Origin: Streptomyces tuirus
GTDB taxonomy: Bacteria; Actinomycetota; Actinomycetes; Streptomycetales; Streptomycetaceae
Assembly (NCBI GenBank): GCA_018195615.1
Contig: JAGTPG010000002.1
Location: 3,899,501 to 3,963,500, forward strand
DNA length: 64,000 bases
Direction of reading: 5' to 3'
Both the position numbers and the translations under genes were made by a program. This document shows positions 1-11,065 of this stretch, piece by piece; positions within the stretch are counted from its first letter, which is position 1, and each line of letters starts with the position of its first letter. The notes beneath the pieces are model-generated. The model did not search any database and was not told where the DNA came from. It saw nothing but the letters and a program-made list of their open reading frames with translations.

Positions 1-84
1 CCGGACACACCGGCCGCCGGTACGCCACCCTCGGACGCCCCGGAAGCGCCGCTGGGCTCCGGCCCGCGGTCGCCCGGCGAGTAG
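1..84 (+). CDS. C-terminal end of an unidentified protein (partial)
   Basis: The first 27 codons of the window read openly in frame 1 to a TAG at 82-84. The visible tail is rich in Pro, Gly and Ala, and nothing in it identifies a family. It points towards the leftward STAS gene, and a composite hairpin lies between the two stops, which supports a real gene end. A chance open frame in this G+C-rich DNA cannot be excluded. Confidence 0.45.
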   Translation, partial: PDTPAAGTPPSDAPEAPLGSGPRSPGE

Positions 85-253
85 GGCCGGGTGGTGCTCA
101 TCAGCGCTTCACCTCACCGATTCACCAGTTCACGATGGAAAAAGTCAGTACACAGTCAGTCACGCGGTGCGCGGCACGTCGGTTTCCCTGCGCCCCCGTC
201 ACCCTGGCAGCCGACAGGTTCAGGATGTCTCCTGCCCGGGCGGACCGGCAGAA

Positions 254-290
254 CACCCCCGTATTGCCCACGAAGGGCGAGACGGGGGTG
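254..290. terminator. Composite hairpin between convergent genes
   Basis: Nine-base arms CACCCCCGT (254-262) and ACGGGGGTG (282-290) enclose a second stem GCCC/GGGC (266-269, 275-278). It sits between the stop at 84 (+) and the stop at 344 (-), as expected of a bidirectional terminator. There is no T run, which is common in Streptomyces. Confidence 0.55.
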
Positions 291-343
291 GGACTCCGGT
301 CACAGAGGGGTGGCCGAGGCTCGGCGCGCGGACGCACCGTCGG

Positions 344-721
344 TCAGCCCGACTCGTCGGCCAGCGCCGCCTCGAGCGTGTCATGGACGGTGAAGACCGC
401 ATCCGCACCGGTGATCTCGAACACGCGTGCTACCACCGGCTGCATCCCGGCGAGCGTCACACCGCCACCGGCGGCCTCGGCCTTCAGCCGCGCCCCGAGG
501 AGCACGTTCAACCCCGTGGAGTCGCAGAACTCCAGACGCGCGCAGTCGATGACCAGGCGCTTGAATCCCTTGGCGAGGCAGTCCTCGAGTGGCTCACGCA
601 ACAGATCGGCGGTGTGGTGATCCAGCTCACCCGCCGGGGTCACGACGGCACTAGAGCCCTCTTCCCGCACCTCCACCAGAAGCCGGCCAGACTGTGCGCT
701 GCCGACCGTCCCGCGGTCCAT
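344..721 (-). CDS. STAS-domain anti-anti-sigma factor (anti-sigma antagonist)
   Basis: A 125-residue single-domain STAS protein of the SpoIIAA/RsbV type. Such proteins bind a partner anti-sigma kinase and release its sigma factor when unphosphorylated. The conserved core is visible: strand VVTPAGELDHHTAD, then VIDCARLEFCDSTGLNVLL, where the DSTGL segment carries the Ser that the kinase phosphorylates. I start at 721 and not at the upstream ATG (763), because GGGAG lies about 10 bases before 721 and the extra 14 residues are not conserved-looking. It is divergent from the SigB-family sigma gene, so it may act in the same partner-switching circuit; no anti-sigma kinase gene is visible in the window. 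Confidence 0.85.
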   Translation of the reverse strand: MDRGTVGSAQSGRLLVEVREEGSSAVVTPAGELDHHTADLLREPLEDCLAKGFKRLVIDCARLEFCDSTGLNVLLGARLKAEAAGGGVTLAGMQPVVARVFEITGADAVFTVHDTLEAALADESG

Positions 722-861
722 GCCGTCTCTCTCTCCCGACGTCGTGGCTGCTTGCTGACGCACTCGAACACTACGCCTTCCTCACACGCTTCGACACCCG
801 AACAACCACACACAAACGGACATATGCCCACAGAACGCACTTGCGGTGGGCTCAGGTAAGC

Positions 862-867
862 GGGTAG
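862..867 (+). promoter_or_regulatory. Possible SigB-type -10 (GGGTAG) upstream of the sigma gene
   Basis: GGGTAG resembles the GGGTAY -10 element recognised by SigB-family sigma factors, and lies 105 bases before the chosen start. The matching GNNT -35 element is not convincing, so autoregulation is only suggested. Confidence 0.25.
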
Positions 868-971
868 GCCTAGTAAGACACGTAACCGACACGGCCGGCT
901 TTGGAGGCGCCGCACACCGCAGTGCACGTACTGGCTCCGGCAGCCATATGCCGAGAACGATGGAGGACATC

Positions 972-1886
972 ATGTCACCCCGGCTCGACGGATCGCGTAC
1001 CCAGAAAGCGACGTCGACACCCCCTCCGGAACATCTGGATCCCATCGAGCAGGACGAGATGCTCGTCACACAGGACGTGCTTCTCGCCGGACTTCCGGAC
1101 ATCCCCCCGTACGAGGAAGTCGACGCTGTCGACGCACGGGCTCTGTCCAAGACCCTCTTCGAGCGCCTTGAGGCGCTGGAGGAAGGCACGCACGAGTACT
1201 CGTACGTCCGCAACACGCTCGTCGAACTGAACCTCGCGCTGGTCAAGTTCGCCGCTTCCCGGTTCCGCTCCCGCAGTGAGCCGATGGAGGACATCATCCA
1301 GGTCGGCACCATCGGCCTGATCAAGGCGATCGACCGCTTCGAGCTCTCTCGGGGTGTCGAGTTCCCCACGTTCGCGATGCCGACCATCGTCGGCGAGATC
1401 AAGCGCTTCTTCCGTGACACCTCGTGGTCCGTGCGCGTTCCGCGGCGGCTCCAGGAGCTGCGGCTCGACCTGGCCAAGGCCGGCGACGAGCTGGCCCAGA
1501 AGCTGGACCGGGCCCCGACGGTGGCCGAACTGGCGGAGCGCCTGGGCATCTCCAACGACGAGGTCGTCGAGGGCATGGCCGCGTCGAACGCCTACACCGC
1601 CTCCTCGCTGGACGCCCAGCCGGAGGAGGACGACTCCGAGGGCGCGCTCGCGGACCGCATCGGCTACGAGGACCACGGACTCGAAGGCATCGAGTACGTC
1701 GAGTCGTTGAAGCCGCTGATCGCCGAACTCCCGCCGCGCGACCGGAAGATCCTTTCGCTGCGCTTCGTCGCGGGCATGACCCAGTCGGAGATCGGCGAGG
1801 AACTGGGCATCTCCCAGATGCACGTCTCGCGTCTGCTGTCGCGGACGCTGGTACGGCTGCGCAAGGGGCTGACCGTCGAGGAGTGA
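972..1886 (+). CDS. sigI: SigB/SigF-family RNA polymerase sigma factor
   Basis: A 304-residue group 3 sigma factor. Region 2 is clear (MEDIIQVGTIGLIKAIDRFE, then the FPTFAMPTIVGEIKRFFRD stretch with the WSVRVPRRLQEL hallmark of the SigB/F family). Region 3 follows (APTVAELAERLGIS). Region 4 ends the protein with the helix-turn-helix MTQSEIGEELGISQMHVSRLL. Three in-frame ATGs lie close together (948, 960, 972). GGAGG at 962-966 with a 5-base gap decides for 972. Streptomyces have about nine paralogues of this family for osmotic stress and sporulation. The name sigI rests on recalled gene order (next to hut genes) and should be checked; the family call is secure. Confidence 0.85.
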   Translation: MSPRLDGSRTQKATSTPPPEHLDPIEQDEMLVTQDVLLAGLPDIPPYEEVDAVDARALSKTLFERLEALEEGTHEYSYVRNTLVELNLALVKFAASRFRSRSEPMEDIIQVGTIGLIKAIDRFELSRGVEFPTFAMPTIVGEIKRFFRDTSWSVRVPRRLQELRLDLAKAGDELAQKLDRAPTVAELAERLGISNDEVVEGMAASNAYTASSLDAQPEEDDSEGALADRIGYEDHGLEGIEYVESLKPLIAELPPRDRKILSLRFVAGMTQSEIGEELGISQMHVSRLLSRTLVRLRKGLTVEE

Positions 1887-1911
1887 TCCTCACCGGGTGA
1901 CGCTGTCCTTC

Positions 1912-1937
1912 GAGGGCGGGCCTCAGGGCCCGCCCTC
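1912..1937. terminator. Bidirectional hairpin terminator
   Basis: A perfect 11-bp stem (GAGGGCGGGCC at 1912-1922, GGCCCGCCCTC at 1927-1937) with a TCAG loop lies between the sigma gene stop (1886) and the leftward membrane-protein stop (1961). Confidence 0.75.
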
Positions 1938-1960
1938 AGGCGCGTGCCGTGAGCGGACCC

Positions 1961-2281
1961 TCAGGAGTTGAGGACCAGCGCGGCCGTCGGGACGAACGGG
2001 GCCGCCAGGCTCAGCAGCCAGTAGGTGCGCGGAGCGAGTGCCGTCCGGCGCCGGAGCGGCAGGTTGGCGAGCCACCAGATCAGGCCGTACAGCGTGACGA
2101 CGGGGACGACGATCACGAGCCAGAGGGCCATGCCGTCGTTCTCGGTCGGTTCCCGCACGGTCCAGCCCAGTTCCGCGAGCGGCCAGTTCGCCGCGAGGTA
2201 CCACAGCAGCCAGAACGGCACCACGCCCGGGATCCCGAGCAGCACGTTCACCAACAGTGGTGCCGACCAGTGCTTCGCCAT
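1961..2281 (-). CDS. Small integral membrane protein
   Basis: A 106-residue protein with three hydrophobic stretches that look membrane-spanning: roughly residues 8-30 (VNVLLGIPGVVPFWLLWYLA), 50-70 (ALWLVIVVPVVTLYGLIWWL) and 85-105 (YWLLSLAAPFVPTAALVL). The ATG at 2281 has GGGAGG about ten bases upstream. It lies 47 bases downstream of the hutI stop and may be the last gene of the hut transcript. No enzymatic motif is seen and I do not recognise the family. Confidence 0.75.
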   Translation of the reverse strand: MAKHWSAPLLVNVLLGIPGVVPFWLLWYLAANWPLAELGWTVREPTENDGMALWLVIVVPVVTLYGLIWWLANLPLRRRTALAPRTYWLLSLAAPFVPTAALVLNS

Positions 2282-2328
2282 CCGTCCCCGCCCTCCCGTG
2301 GTGCCGGTCGTCCCGGCGCGACACCGCA

Positions 2329-3560
2329 TTATCGCGGGGCCGGTGGTCCCACCACGCGCTCTCCGCGCCGCCACACCCCGCTGACCAGCGGAACGCCGGG
2401 CCGGTAGGCGAGGTGGACGTGGCTCGGGGCGTCGAGCAGCGCCAGGTCGGCGTACGCGCCCGGGGCGAGGCGGCCGATGTCGGTGCGCCGCAGGGCCGCC
2501 GCGCCGCCCGCCGTGGCCGACCAGACCGCCTCGTCCGGGGTCATCCCCATGTCCCGTACCGCCAGCGCGATGCAGAACGGGACGGAGGAGGTGAAGGACG
2601 AGCCGGGATTGCAGTCGGTGGAGAGGGCCACGGTGGCGCCCGCGTCGAGGAGGCGGCGGGCGTCCGGCCACTCGGCGCGGGTGGAGAACTCGGCGCCGGG
2701 GAGGAGGGTGGCGACCGTACGGCTGTTCGCCAGGGCGTCCACGTCCGCGTCGGTCAGGTGGGTGCAGTGGTCGGCGCTGGCCGCGTCGAGTTCGACGGCG
2801 AGCCGCACGCCCGGGCCGTACGAGAGCTGGTTGGCGTGGACCCGGGGGTGCAGACCCCGGGCCCTGCCGGCGGTGAGGATCGCGCGGGCCTGGTCGCCGT
2901 CGAAGGCGCCCTGCTCGCAGAAGACGTCGATCCAGCGGGCGTGCGGGGCGCAGGCGTCGAGCATCTCGCCGGTGACCAGGGCGACGTAGCCGGCGGGGTC
3001 CTCGGCGAACTCGGGGGCGACGATGTGGGCGCCGAGGAAGGTCACCTCGTCGGTGTGGCGGGCGGCGATGCGCAGGGCTCGTGACTCGTCGTGGGCGGTG
3101 AGGCCGTAGCCGGACTTCGTCTCGACGGTGGTGGTGCCCTGGCGGAGGGCTTCGGCGAGGTAACGGGTGACGTTGGCTTCGAGTTCCTCGTCGCTCGCCG
3201 CCCGCGTGGCCGCGACGGTGGTGCGGATGCCGCCCGCGCTGTAGGGCCGCCCGGACATGCGGGCGTTGAACTCCTGCGTCCGGTCGCCCGCGAAGACGAG
3301 GTGGGAGTGGGAGTCGACGAAACCGGGGACGACCGCCCGGCCGCCCGCGTCGACCCGATTGTCAGTGGCGGGTGCTTTGCTTTGATCACCGGTCCACGCG
3401 ATGCGGTCGCCCTCGATGACGACGGCCGCGTCCTGGATCAGTCCGAGGGGGACGTGTCACCCAGGGAGGGGTCGTTGGTGACCAGGGCTGCGATGTTGGT
3501 GATGAGCGTGCTTGCGGTGCTCGCGGAGTGGGCGGGGCTGACGGTCGTCGCGTTGCTCAT
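2329..3560 (-). CDS. hutI: Imidazolonepropionase (one apparent frameshift)
   Basis: Third step of histidine degradation: hydrolyses imidazolone-5-propionate to N-formimidoyl-L-glutamate. Repaired length is 410 residues, normal for HutI. The amidohydrolase-fold metal site is visible as VDSHSHLVFAG, and later signatures include ETKSGYG and ALSTDCNPGSS. The first 40 residues read in one frame from the ATG at 3560 (AAGGAC just upstream). The rest reads in another frame, joined where a G run at 3447-3451 has five bases and six would restore the frame. The stop is TAA at 2329. It is the last enzyme gene of the hutU operon, 71 bases after hutF. Confidence 0.88.
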
Positions 3561-3631
3561 GGCGTCCTTGGTGGCCTGGTCGGCGGTGGGGTCGGGTTCG
3601 GGGGCCGACCGCTCGGAGGAGCGGCCCGGGG

Positions 3632-4969
3632 TCATCCGCGCAGGGCTTCGACGGCGTCCGCGAGGGCTTGCGGCACATCCGGTACGAGCGAGTGCACCCC
3701 GTCCCGTACGACATGCCGACCTCCCACGACCGTATGCGACACGTCTGCTGCCGACGCGGCGAATACGGCCGTCTCGGCCCCGAGCCGCGGAAGCGGGCCG
3801 GCCGTTCTGACCGAGTCGAGCGCGATCGTCGTGAAGTCGGCGAGCGCGCCGGGCTCCAGGGCGCCCGCGTCCGCCCAGCCGAGGGCCGCGTGCCCGTCGG
3901 CCGAGGCCGCCCGGAGCAGGGCCGCCGCCGTCCAGTGACCTCGGGTGCGGGTGCGCAGGCGCTCGTTCAGCTCCATGGCGCGCGCCTCTTCGAACAGGTC
4001 GATCACGGCGTGGCTGTCGGAGCCGAGAGAGAGCGGCGAGCCCTCGTTCTGGAGGGCGACGGCCGGCCCGATGCCGTCCGCGAGGTCCCGCTCGGTGGTC
4101 GGGCACATGCAGGTGCCGGTGCCGCTGCCGCCGATGAGGGAGATGTCCTCGGCGGTGAGGTGGGTGTTGTGGACGCCGGTGGTGCGCGGTCCGAGCACCC
4201 CGTGCAGGGCGAGGAGCTGCGTCGGGGTGCAGCCGTGGATCTCCAGGCACGCCTCGTTCTCGGCGGTCTGCTCGGACAGGTGCACATGGAGCGGGGCCCG
4301 CCGCTCCCCGGCCCACCGCGCCACGGTCTCCAACTGGTCGGCGGGCACCGCCCGTACGGAGTGGATCGCCGCTCCGATCCGTGCGTGATCCCGTTCCTTG
4401 AGAACTGAACAGCGTTCGGCCCAGGCGTCCGCCGTGCCGTCGGAGAAGCGGAGCTGGTGGGTGTCGGGCGGCTGTCCGAAGCCGGAGGAGAGGTAGGCGG
4501 TGTCGAGGAGGGTGATGCGGATCCCGGCTTCGGCGGCGGCCGCGATGAGGGCCTCGCCCATCGCGTTGGGGTCGGCGTAGGGGATGCCGCCGGGGGCGTG
4601 GTGCACGTAGTGGAACTCGCCGACCGCCGTGACGCCGGCCAGGGCCATCTCGGCGTACACGGCGCGGGCGAGGGCGTGGTAGGTGTCCGGGGTGAGCCGG
4701 GCGGCGGTGGCGTACATGACCTCGCGCCAGGTCCAGAAGGTCCCGGAGCCGACCTGGGCGGTGCCGCGCAGGGCGCGGTGGAAGGCATGGGAGTGGGCGT
4801 TGGCGAGTCCGGGGAGGGTGAGCCCGCGCAGGACTTCGGCGTCCGGAGGTGGGGCGGGCGTGCCGGGGCGGACGGCGGTGATGCGGCCGTCCTGGACGTC
4901 GAGGGCCACTCCTGGCTCGACGTGCGTGCCGAGCCAGGCGTGCTCCAGCCAGTAGGTCTTCGATGTCAC
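3632..4969 (-). CDS. hutF: Formimidoylglutamate deiminase
   Basis: Converts N-formimidoyl-L-glutamate to N-formyl-L-glutamate and ammonia, the fourth step of the two-stage Hut route. It is 445 residues and intact. The amidohydrolase metal ligands are visible: His59 and His61 in NAHSHAFHRALRG, then HVHLSEQ and SLGSDSHA. The GTG start at 4969 overlaps the stop of the upstream M20 gene (GTGA), indicating translational coupling. HutF implies that the final step is hydrolysis of N-formylglutamate, so a deformylase is needed; the neighbouring M20 enzyme is a candidate. Confidence 0.88.
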   Translation of the reverse strand: MTSKTYWLEHAWLGTHVEPGVALDVQDGRITAVRPGTPAPPPDAEVLRGLTLPGLANAHSHAFHRALRGTAQVGSGTFWTWREVMYATAARLTPDTYHALARAVYAEMALAGVTAVGEFHYVHHAPGGIPYADPNAMGEALIAAAAEAGIRITLLDTAYLSSGFGQPPDTHQLRFSDGTADAWAERCSVLKERDHARIGAAIHSVRAVPADQLETVARWAGERRAPLHVHLSEQTAENEACLEIHGCTPTQLLALHGVLGPRTTGVHNTHLTAEDISLIGGSGTGTCMCPTTERDLADGIGPAVALQNEGSPLSLGSDSHAVIDLFEEARAMELNERLRTRTRGHWTAAALLRAASADGHAALGWADAGALEPGALADFTTIALDSVRTAGPLPRLGAETAVFAASAADVSHTVVGGRHVVRDGVHSLVPDVPQALADAVEALRG

Positions 4970-6178
4970 CTGCAGGCCAGTCCTTCCAGTACGTCGGCGA
5001 GGGCGCGGACCCCGGCCACACAGTCGTCCTCGGTCGCGGACTCGGCCGGGGAGTGGGAGACGCCGGTGGGGTTGCGCACGAACAGCATGGCGGTCGGGAT
5101 GCTCCCGGACAGGATCCCGGCGTCGTGTCCGGCGCCGGTGCCGAGGACGGGGACCGTGAGGCCGGTGTCCTTGCCGAGGATGCGGGCGAGTTCGTCGCGC
5201 AGGGCGTGGTCGAACTCGACGACGGGGGTGAACGACTCGCGGACGACGTCGAGGTCGACGCCGTGGGCGGCCGCGTACTCCCCGGCGGCCTTCTCGATGC
5301 CGGCGACCACGGCGTCCAGCCTGTCCTGGTCCTCGGCACGGGAGTCGAGCCAGCCGCGCACGAGGGAGGGAATGGCGTTGACGCCGTTGGGTTCGACGGT
5401 GATCTTGCCGAAGGTGGCGACGGCACCGGCGAGGTCGGCCTCGCGGCGGGCGGCGAGCACGGTCTCGGCGTAGGACAGCATGGGGTCGCGCCGGTCGGCG
5501 AGCCGGGTGGTGCCGGCGTGGTTGGCCTCGCCCCGGAAGTCGAACCGCCACCGGCCGTGCGGCCAGATCGCGCTGGCGATGCCGACCCGGTCGCCGGACA
5601 GGTCCAGGGCCCGGCCCTGCTCGACGTGCAGCTCCACGAAGGCGCCGATGCGGGCGAGTCGCCCGGGGTCGGGACCGATGGCGTCGGGGTCGTGCCCGGC
5701 GGCCTCCATGGCACGCGGCAGCGTCACGCCCTCGCCGTCGGTGAGCCGGTGCGCCTGCTCGCGGGTGAGCTGTCCGGCGGTGAGCCGGGATCCGACACAG
5801 GCGAGGCCGAACCGGGCGCCCTCCTCGTCACCGAAGTTGACGAGGGCGAGTGGCTTGGTGAAGTGCGTGCCCTTCCCGCGCAGTTCGTCGAGCGCGGCGA
5901 AGGCGGACACGACGCCGAGGGGCCCGTCGAAGGCTCCCCGTCGGGCACGGAGTCGAGGTGTGATCCGGTGACGACGGCGTCCCCGGCGGCGGGGTCACCG
6001 AGCCAGGCCCACTGGTTGCCGTTCCGGTCGACCTCGTAGGACAGTCCGCGCGCCTCCGCCTGCTCCTTGAACCAGGCCCGGCAGTCGAGGTCGGCCCCGG
6101 TCCAGGCGAAGCGGCGGTAGCCGCCGGAGGCGGAGCTGCGGCCGATCGGCAGCAGCTCCGCCCACATGCTGTGGAAGG

Positions 6179-6182
<4 letters not shown>
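4966..6182 (-). CDS. M20-family amidohydrolase, allantoate amidohydrolase-like (one frameshift)
   Basis: A 405-residue (repaired) zinc amidohydrolase of the AllC/hydantoinase-carbamoylase group. Visible motifs are GSHLDSVPDGG (first metal His/Asp), GDEEGARF (catalytic Glu pair), FVELHVEQG, the dimerisation-domain segment NHAGTTRLADRRDPM and the C-terminal GAGHDA. The GTG start at 6182 overlaps the hutU stop. The frame breaks where a C run at 5936-5939 appears one base short. Family members hydrolyse allantoate, N-carbamoyl amino acids or related amides. Because it sits inside the hut operon directly before hutF, I infer it may act as the N-formylglutamate deformylase in place of HutG; the sequence alone does not prove the substrate. 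Confidence 0.82.
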
Positions 6183-7841
<1,659 letters not shown>

Positions 7842-7887
7842 TGGCTGCCTCCTGGTGGGGTGCTCCCGGCGGGAATGTTGCTGCTGT

Positions 7888-7923
7888 TATTCACATCCTG
7901 GCCATCTGAATAGAGCTAGTCAA
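7888..7923 (-). promoter_or_regulatory. hutU promoter with embedded operator-like dyad
   Basis: On the minus strand TTGACT (7918-7923) and CAGGAT (7895-7900) are separated by exactly 17 bases, a good housekeeping-type promoter; the leader to hutU would be about 45 bases. A dyad with nine-base arms, TATTCACAT (7888-7896) and ATCTGAATA (7904-7912), eight of nine positions matching, covers the -10 and most of the spacer. A repressor bound there would block the promoter. The divergent decarboxylase start is about 50 bases away. Confidence 0.6.
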
Positions 7924-7972
7924 TACGTCCGGGGGTCGGCGCGGCGGTGCCGTGGATGTTTGGCTGGGATGC

Positions 7973-9324
7973 ATGGATGACGACATGCAGGCAGGCGACT
8001 CCGGCGCCGGGCGGGCGGCCCGGCGGGACGAGGCGGTGCGGGCGGCCGTGGAGCGGGGTCTGCTCGGGCCCGGCACCCCCATCGTCGGGCTGCTGGACGT
8101 CACCGGGATCCGGGAGTCGGTGGCCGAGCTGCGGGCGGCGTTCGACGCGGTGATGGCGCCGGGCACGCCCGTGCTGCACGCCTTCGCGGTGAAGGCGACC
8201 CCGCTGGTGCCGGTGTTGCGGATGCTGCGCGAGGAGGGCGTCGGAGCGGAGGTGGCGAGCCCGGGTGAGCTGGCGCTGGCGCGAGCCGCGGGGGTGCCGT
8301 CGGCCATGACGGTGCTCGACTCGCCCGCGAAGACCCCCTCCGAGCTGCGCGAGGCGCTGGCGCTGGGCATCGCCGTCAACGCGGACAATCCGCAGGAGCT
8401 GGAGCGCATCGACGGTCTGATGAGGTCCGAGGCCGGCCGCTCCCCGCTCGGGATCCGGGTGAACCCGCAGGTCGGCGGGGGCTCCATCGAAGCGACGTCC
8501 ACGGCCACGGCCACGTCCAAGTTCGGGTGGCGCTGCGTGACGAGGGGGCGCGGGAGTGGGTGGTACAGGCGTATCTGGACCGTCCGTGGCTGACCCGTCT
8601 GCACGCGCACACCGGGTCGCAGGGCATCCCGCTGTCCCTGATGGCGCGGGGCGTTGCCGAGACGTACGCGCTGGCGGAGGAGATCAACCGGCGGGCCGGC
8701 CGGCGGCAGGTCGACACGCTCGACATCGGCGGCGGGCTGCCGGTGAACTTCGCGTCGGACGCGACGACGCCGACGTATGCGCAGTACGCGCGCGTGCTGG
8801 CCGAGGAGGTGCCGGGGCTGTTCGACGGGCGGTACGGGCTCGTCACCGAGTTCGGGCGGTCACTGCTCGCCAAGCACGGGACGGTCGTGGCACGGGTCGA
8901 GTACGCCAAGAGCGCGGGCGGCCGCCCGGTGGCGGTCACGCACGCGGGCGTGCAGGTCGCGACGCGGACGGTCTACGCGCCGGGGCTCTGGCCGCTGAGG
9001 ATCGCCGCGTATGACTCGAAGGGACGCCCGAAGGAGGGCCCGGCCGTGGTGCAGGACGTGGCGGGACCGGCGTGCTTCTCGGGTGACCTGCTGGCCGAGG
9101 GGTGTGCGCTGCCGTTGCTGGAGCAGGGGGACTTCGCGGCGGCGCTGGACACCGGGGCTTACTACTTCGCCCATCACTACGCGTACAACTCGCTGGTTCG
9201 GCCGGGGATCTACGGGTTCTGGCCGGACGGGCGCTTCGCGGTGGTGCGGGAGGCGCAGACGGTGGAGGAGGTTGTCGCGGAGTCCGGTGGGGCGCGGGTG
9301 GATGCGCTGACGGAATCGCCGTAG
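7973..9324 (+). CDS. PLP-dependent decarboxylase, alanine-racemase-fold (fold type III) (one frameshift)
   Basis: A 450-residue (repaired) member of the diaminopimelate/ornithine decarboxylase group 2 family. Visible elements are the PLP lysine in HAFAVKATPL, the HTGSQG motif, the glycine loop DIGGGLPVNF, and TEFGRSLLAKHG; the C-terminal half is the beta-barrel domain. The frame breaks near 8525, where one G appears lost after SKFG. Closely spaced starts exist (GTG 7952, ATG 7973, ATG 7985); I chose 7973, but no strong ribosome site decides. It is divergent from the hut operon and could share its control region. The substrate cannot be read from the sequence, and lysA itself would normally be elsewhere. 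Confidence 0.75.
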
Positions 9325-9352
9325 GGGGTGCCGTGGTTGGCGGGCTGCGGGC

Positions 9353-9397
9353 GCGTTGTGGCCGGTCGCGCAGTTCCCCGCGCCCCTGCGGGGGCGC
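9353..9397 (+). repeat. Streptomyces-type dispersed intergenic motif ending in a hairpin
   Basis: The segment around 9367-9397 (GCGCAGTTCCCCGCGCCCC then a GC-rich return arm) looks like a short motif I recall as very common between Streptomyces genes. It ends in a stem GCGCCCC (9380-9386) / GGGGCGC (9391-9397) with a TGCG loop. It lies exactly between the convergent stops at 9324 and 9398, so it also serves as a plausible bidirectional terminator. Confidence 0.5.
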
Positions 9398-9982
9398 TCA
9401 GACCAGCGCCGGTGTCTTCCTCCGCGACCCGCCCGGGGCCGCGTCGCCCGCCGCGATGCCCGTGCTGCGGTAGCCCTTCACGGGCTTGCCGGCCGGGCTG
9501 CCCGCGCTGCCGCGCAGCCAGTCCACCCGTACCCACAGCAACGCCTCGTCGGCGCGCTCCCGGCGTCCCAGCCAGGCCGCCTTCAGCCACAGGCCGGCCC
9601 CGCAGCCGGCCAGCAGCATGCCGGGCGCGGCGGGGACGGCGAAGGCACCGGCCAGGGCGGTGAGGAAGGCGAGGAGGAGCCACCAGCGGTGGCGGCGGCG
9701 CCAGTCGCGTACGGTCACCGCGCGGTCCTGGAGGGCGTCGTGCTTGCCGGCGCGGGACGCGGAGGCGGCCAGGGAGGCGTAGCGCTTGCGGCGAGCGTAG
9801 GCCACGGCTGCCGTCGCCAGGACGAAGAGCGCCGCGCCGGCCAGGACACCGCTGCGACGGCCGGTCAGTCCCGGTGGCAGCAGGCCGATGCCCGCCGCGC
9901 ACACGCCCAGCCACCACAGCGGGGCCGCTCCCGCCCGCACGACGACGGCCACCCGGGCCAACCCCTGTCCTCCGCGTGTCAC
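9398..9982 (-). CDS. Integral membrane protein of unknown function
   Basis: A 194-residue protein with four hydrophobic stretches in two pairs: about 22-40 (APLWWLGVCAAGIGLLPPG), 45-62 (GVLAGAALFVLATAAVAYA), 98-116 (WWLLLAFLTALAGAFAV) and 119-133. They are separated by a basic cytoplasmic-looking segment, RRKRYASLAASASRAGKHD. The GTG start at 9982 has GGAGG six bases upstream. The C-terminus is basic and soluble. I do not recognise the family. It stands alone, with a hairpin at its 3' end. Confidence 0.75.
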   Translation of the reverse strand: MTRGGQGLARVAVVVRAGAAPLWWLGVCAAGIGLLPPGLTGRRSGVLAGAALFVLATAAVAYARRKRYASLAASASRAGKHDALQDRAVTVRDWRRRHRWWLLLAFLTALAGAFAVPAAPGMLLAGCGAGLWLKAAWLGRRERADEALLWVRVDWLRGSAGSPAGKPVKGYRSTGIAAGDAAPGGSRRKTPALV

Positions 9983-10082
9983 GTTCAGCCTCCGTCCAGC
10001 TCAGCGAAGTGCCTGAAGGGCGTTGCAGAAGACGCACGTTAGCGACACAACGTGAGACGAACCTGAGAAACCGCGCGGGACG

Positions 10083-10923
10083 TCAGTCGACGAACAGGCC
10101 CCGCGCCCCCGCCTTGGCGTCGAACTCCTCCAGGCGCGACTGGGCCTCGGGCAGGTCGTCGCACATCGCCTCCAGCAGCACCCGGCCGAGCAGCATCGGG
10201 GCGCAGGCCGTGTCGAAGGCAAGGCCCGTGCCGACGGCGGCGGGCAGCAACAGGTCGGACACCTTGGCGACCGGCGCGAAGGCGGAGTCGGCGACCGTGA
10301 CGACGGTCAGCCCCGCCTGTCGGGCGTAGTCGAGGGTGTCGACGACCTCGCGGGATGCCGGGGCAGCGCGAAGCACAGCAGTGCGCTCGCGCCGGCCCGG
10401 ACGGCGGCGTCGATGCGGTCCTGGAGCATCGTGCCGCCCTCACCCAGGAGCCGGACGTCGGGGTGGACCTTGGCGGCGAAGTAGGCGAAGCCGTGCGCCT
10501 GGGCCGCCGCCGCCCGCAGTCCGAGGACGGGGAGCGGGCGGGAGGCCGCCAGCAGGCGCCCCGCACGCTGCACCGGCCGGGGGTCGGCCAGGGCCTCCGA
10601 CAGGTGCCGCAGATTCTCGATCTCGGCCTCGACGGCCTGCTGGTACTCGTTGTACGACCCGGCGTCGGCGGCGGGTTCCGCGGGGCGACCTCGCGCAGGT
10701 GGCGGCGCAGGGCGGGGTAGCCGTCGAAGCCGAGGGCGACGGCGAAGCGGGTCACGGACGGCTGGCTGACCCCGGCCAGCTCGGCGAGCTCCACGCTCGA
10801 CAGGAACGGCACGTCGGCGGCGCGCCGCACCATGCTGTGCGCGATGCGCCGCTGGGTCGGCGTCAGCCGGTGGCCCTCGAAGAGCGCCTGCAGCCGCGCG
10901 GCAGGGCTGTCGGTCACGCTCAT
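10083..10923 (-). CDS. RpiR-family transcriptional regulator with SIS domain (two frameshifts)
   Basis: A 280-residue (repaired) regulator. Residues 1-80 form the RpiR winged-helix domain (LTPTQRRIAHSMVRR, then the recognition helix in SVELAELAGVSQPSVTRFA). The rest is a SIS domain that senses a sugar phosphate or related ligand (GLRAAAAQAHGFAYFAAKVH; later TVVTVADSAFAPVAKVSDLLL). The start at 10923 has GGGGAG six bases upstream. One base appears missing near 10680 and another near 10358; adding one base at each gives unbroken family sequence. No sugar-phosphate genes adjoin it, so its target is not evident. Confidence 0.82.
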
Positions 10924-11065
10924 GACGTGCTCCCCTCGCCTATTCAGTAGCTGAGGATTCTGCATGAGCATATGCAGACCGGCAACCGGGGCCGAAGGGC
11001 TGCCCCGCCCGACACGGGGGCTAGCCCCAGTGCGGCCGGCGTCACCGCTTTCTACCGTGGGTGAC

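Noticed and set aside
3438..5714. A 758-codon minus-strand frame across the hut genes
   Set aside because: It joins shadow sequence over hutF and the M20 gene to the true first 40 codons of hutI.  The true frames carry all motifs.
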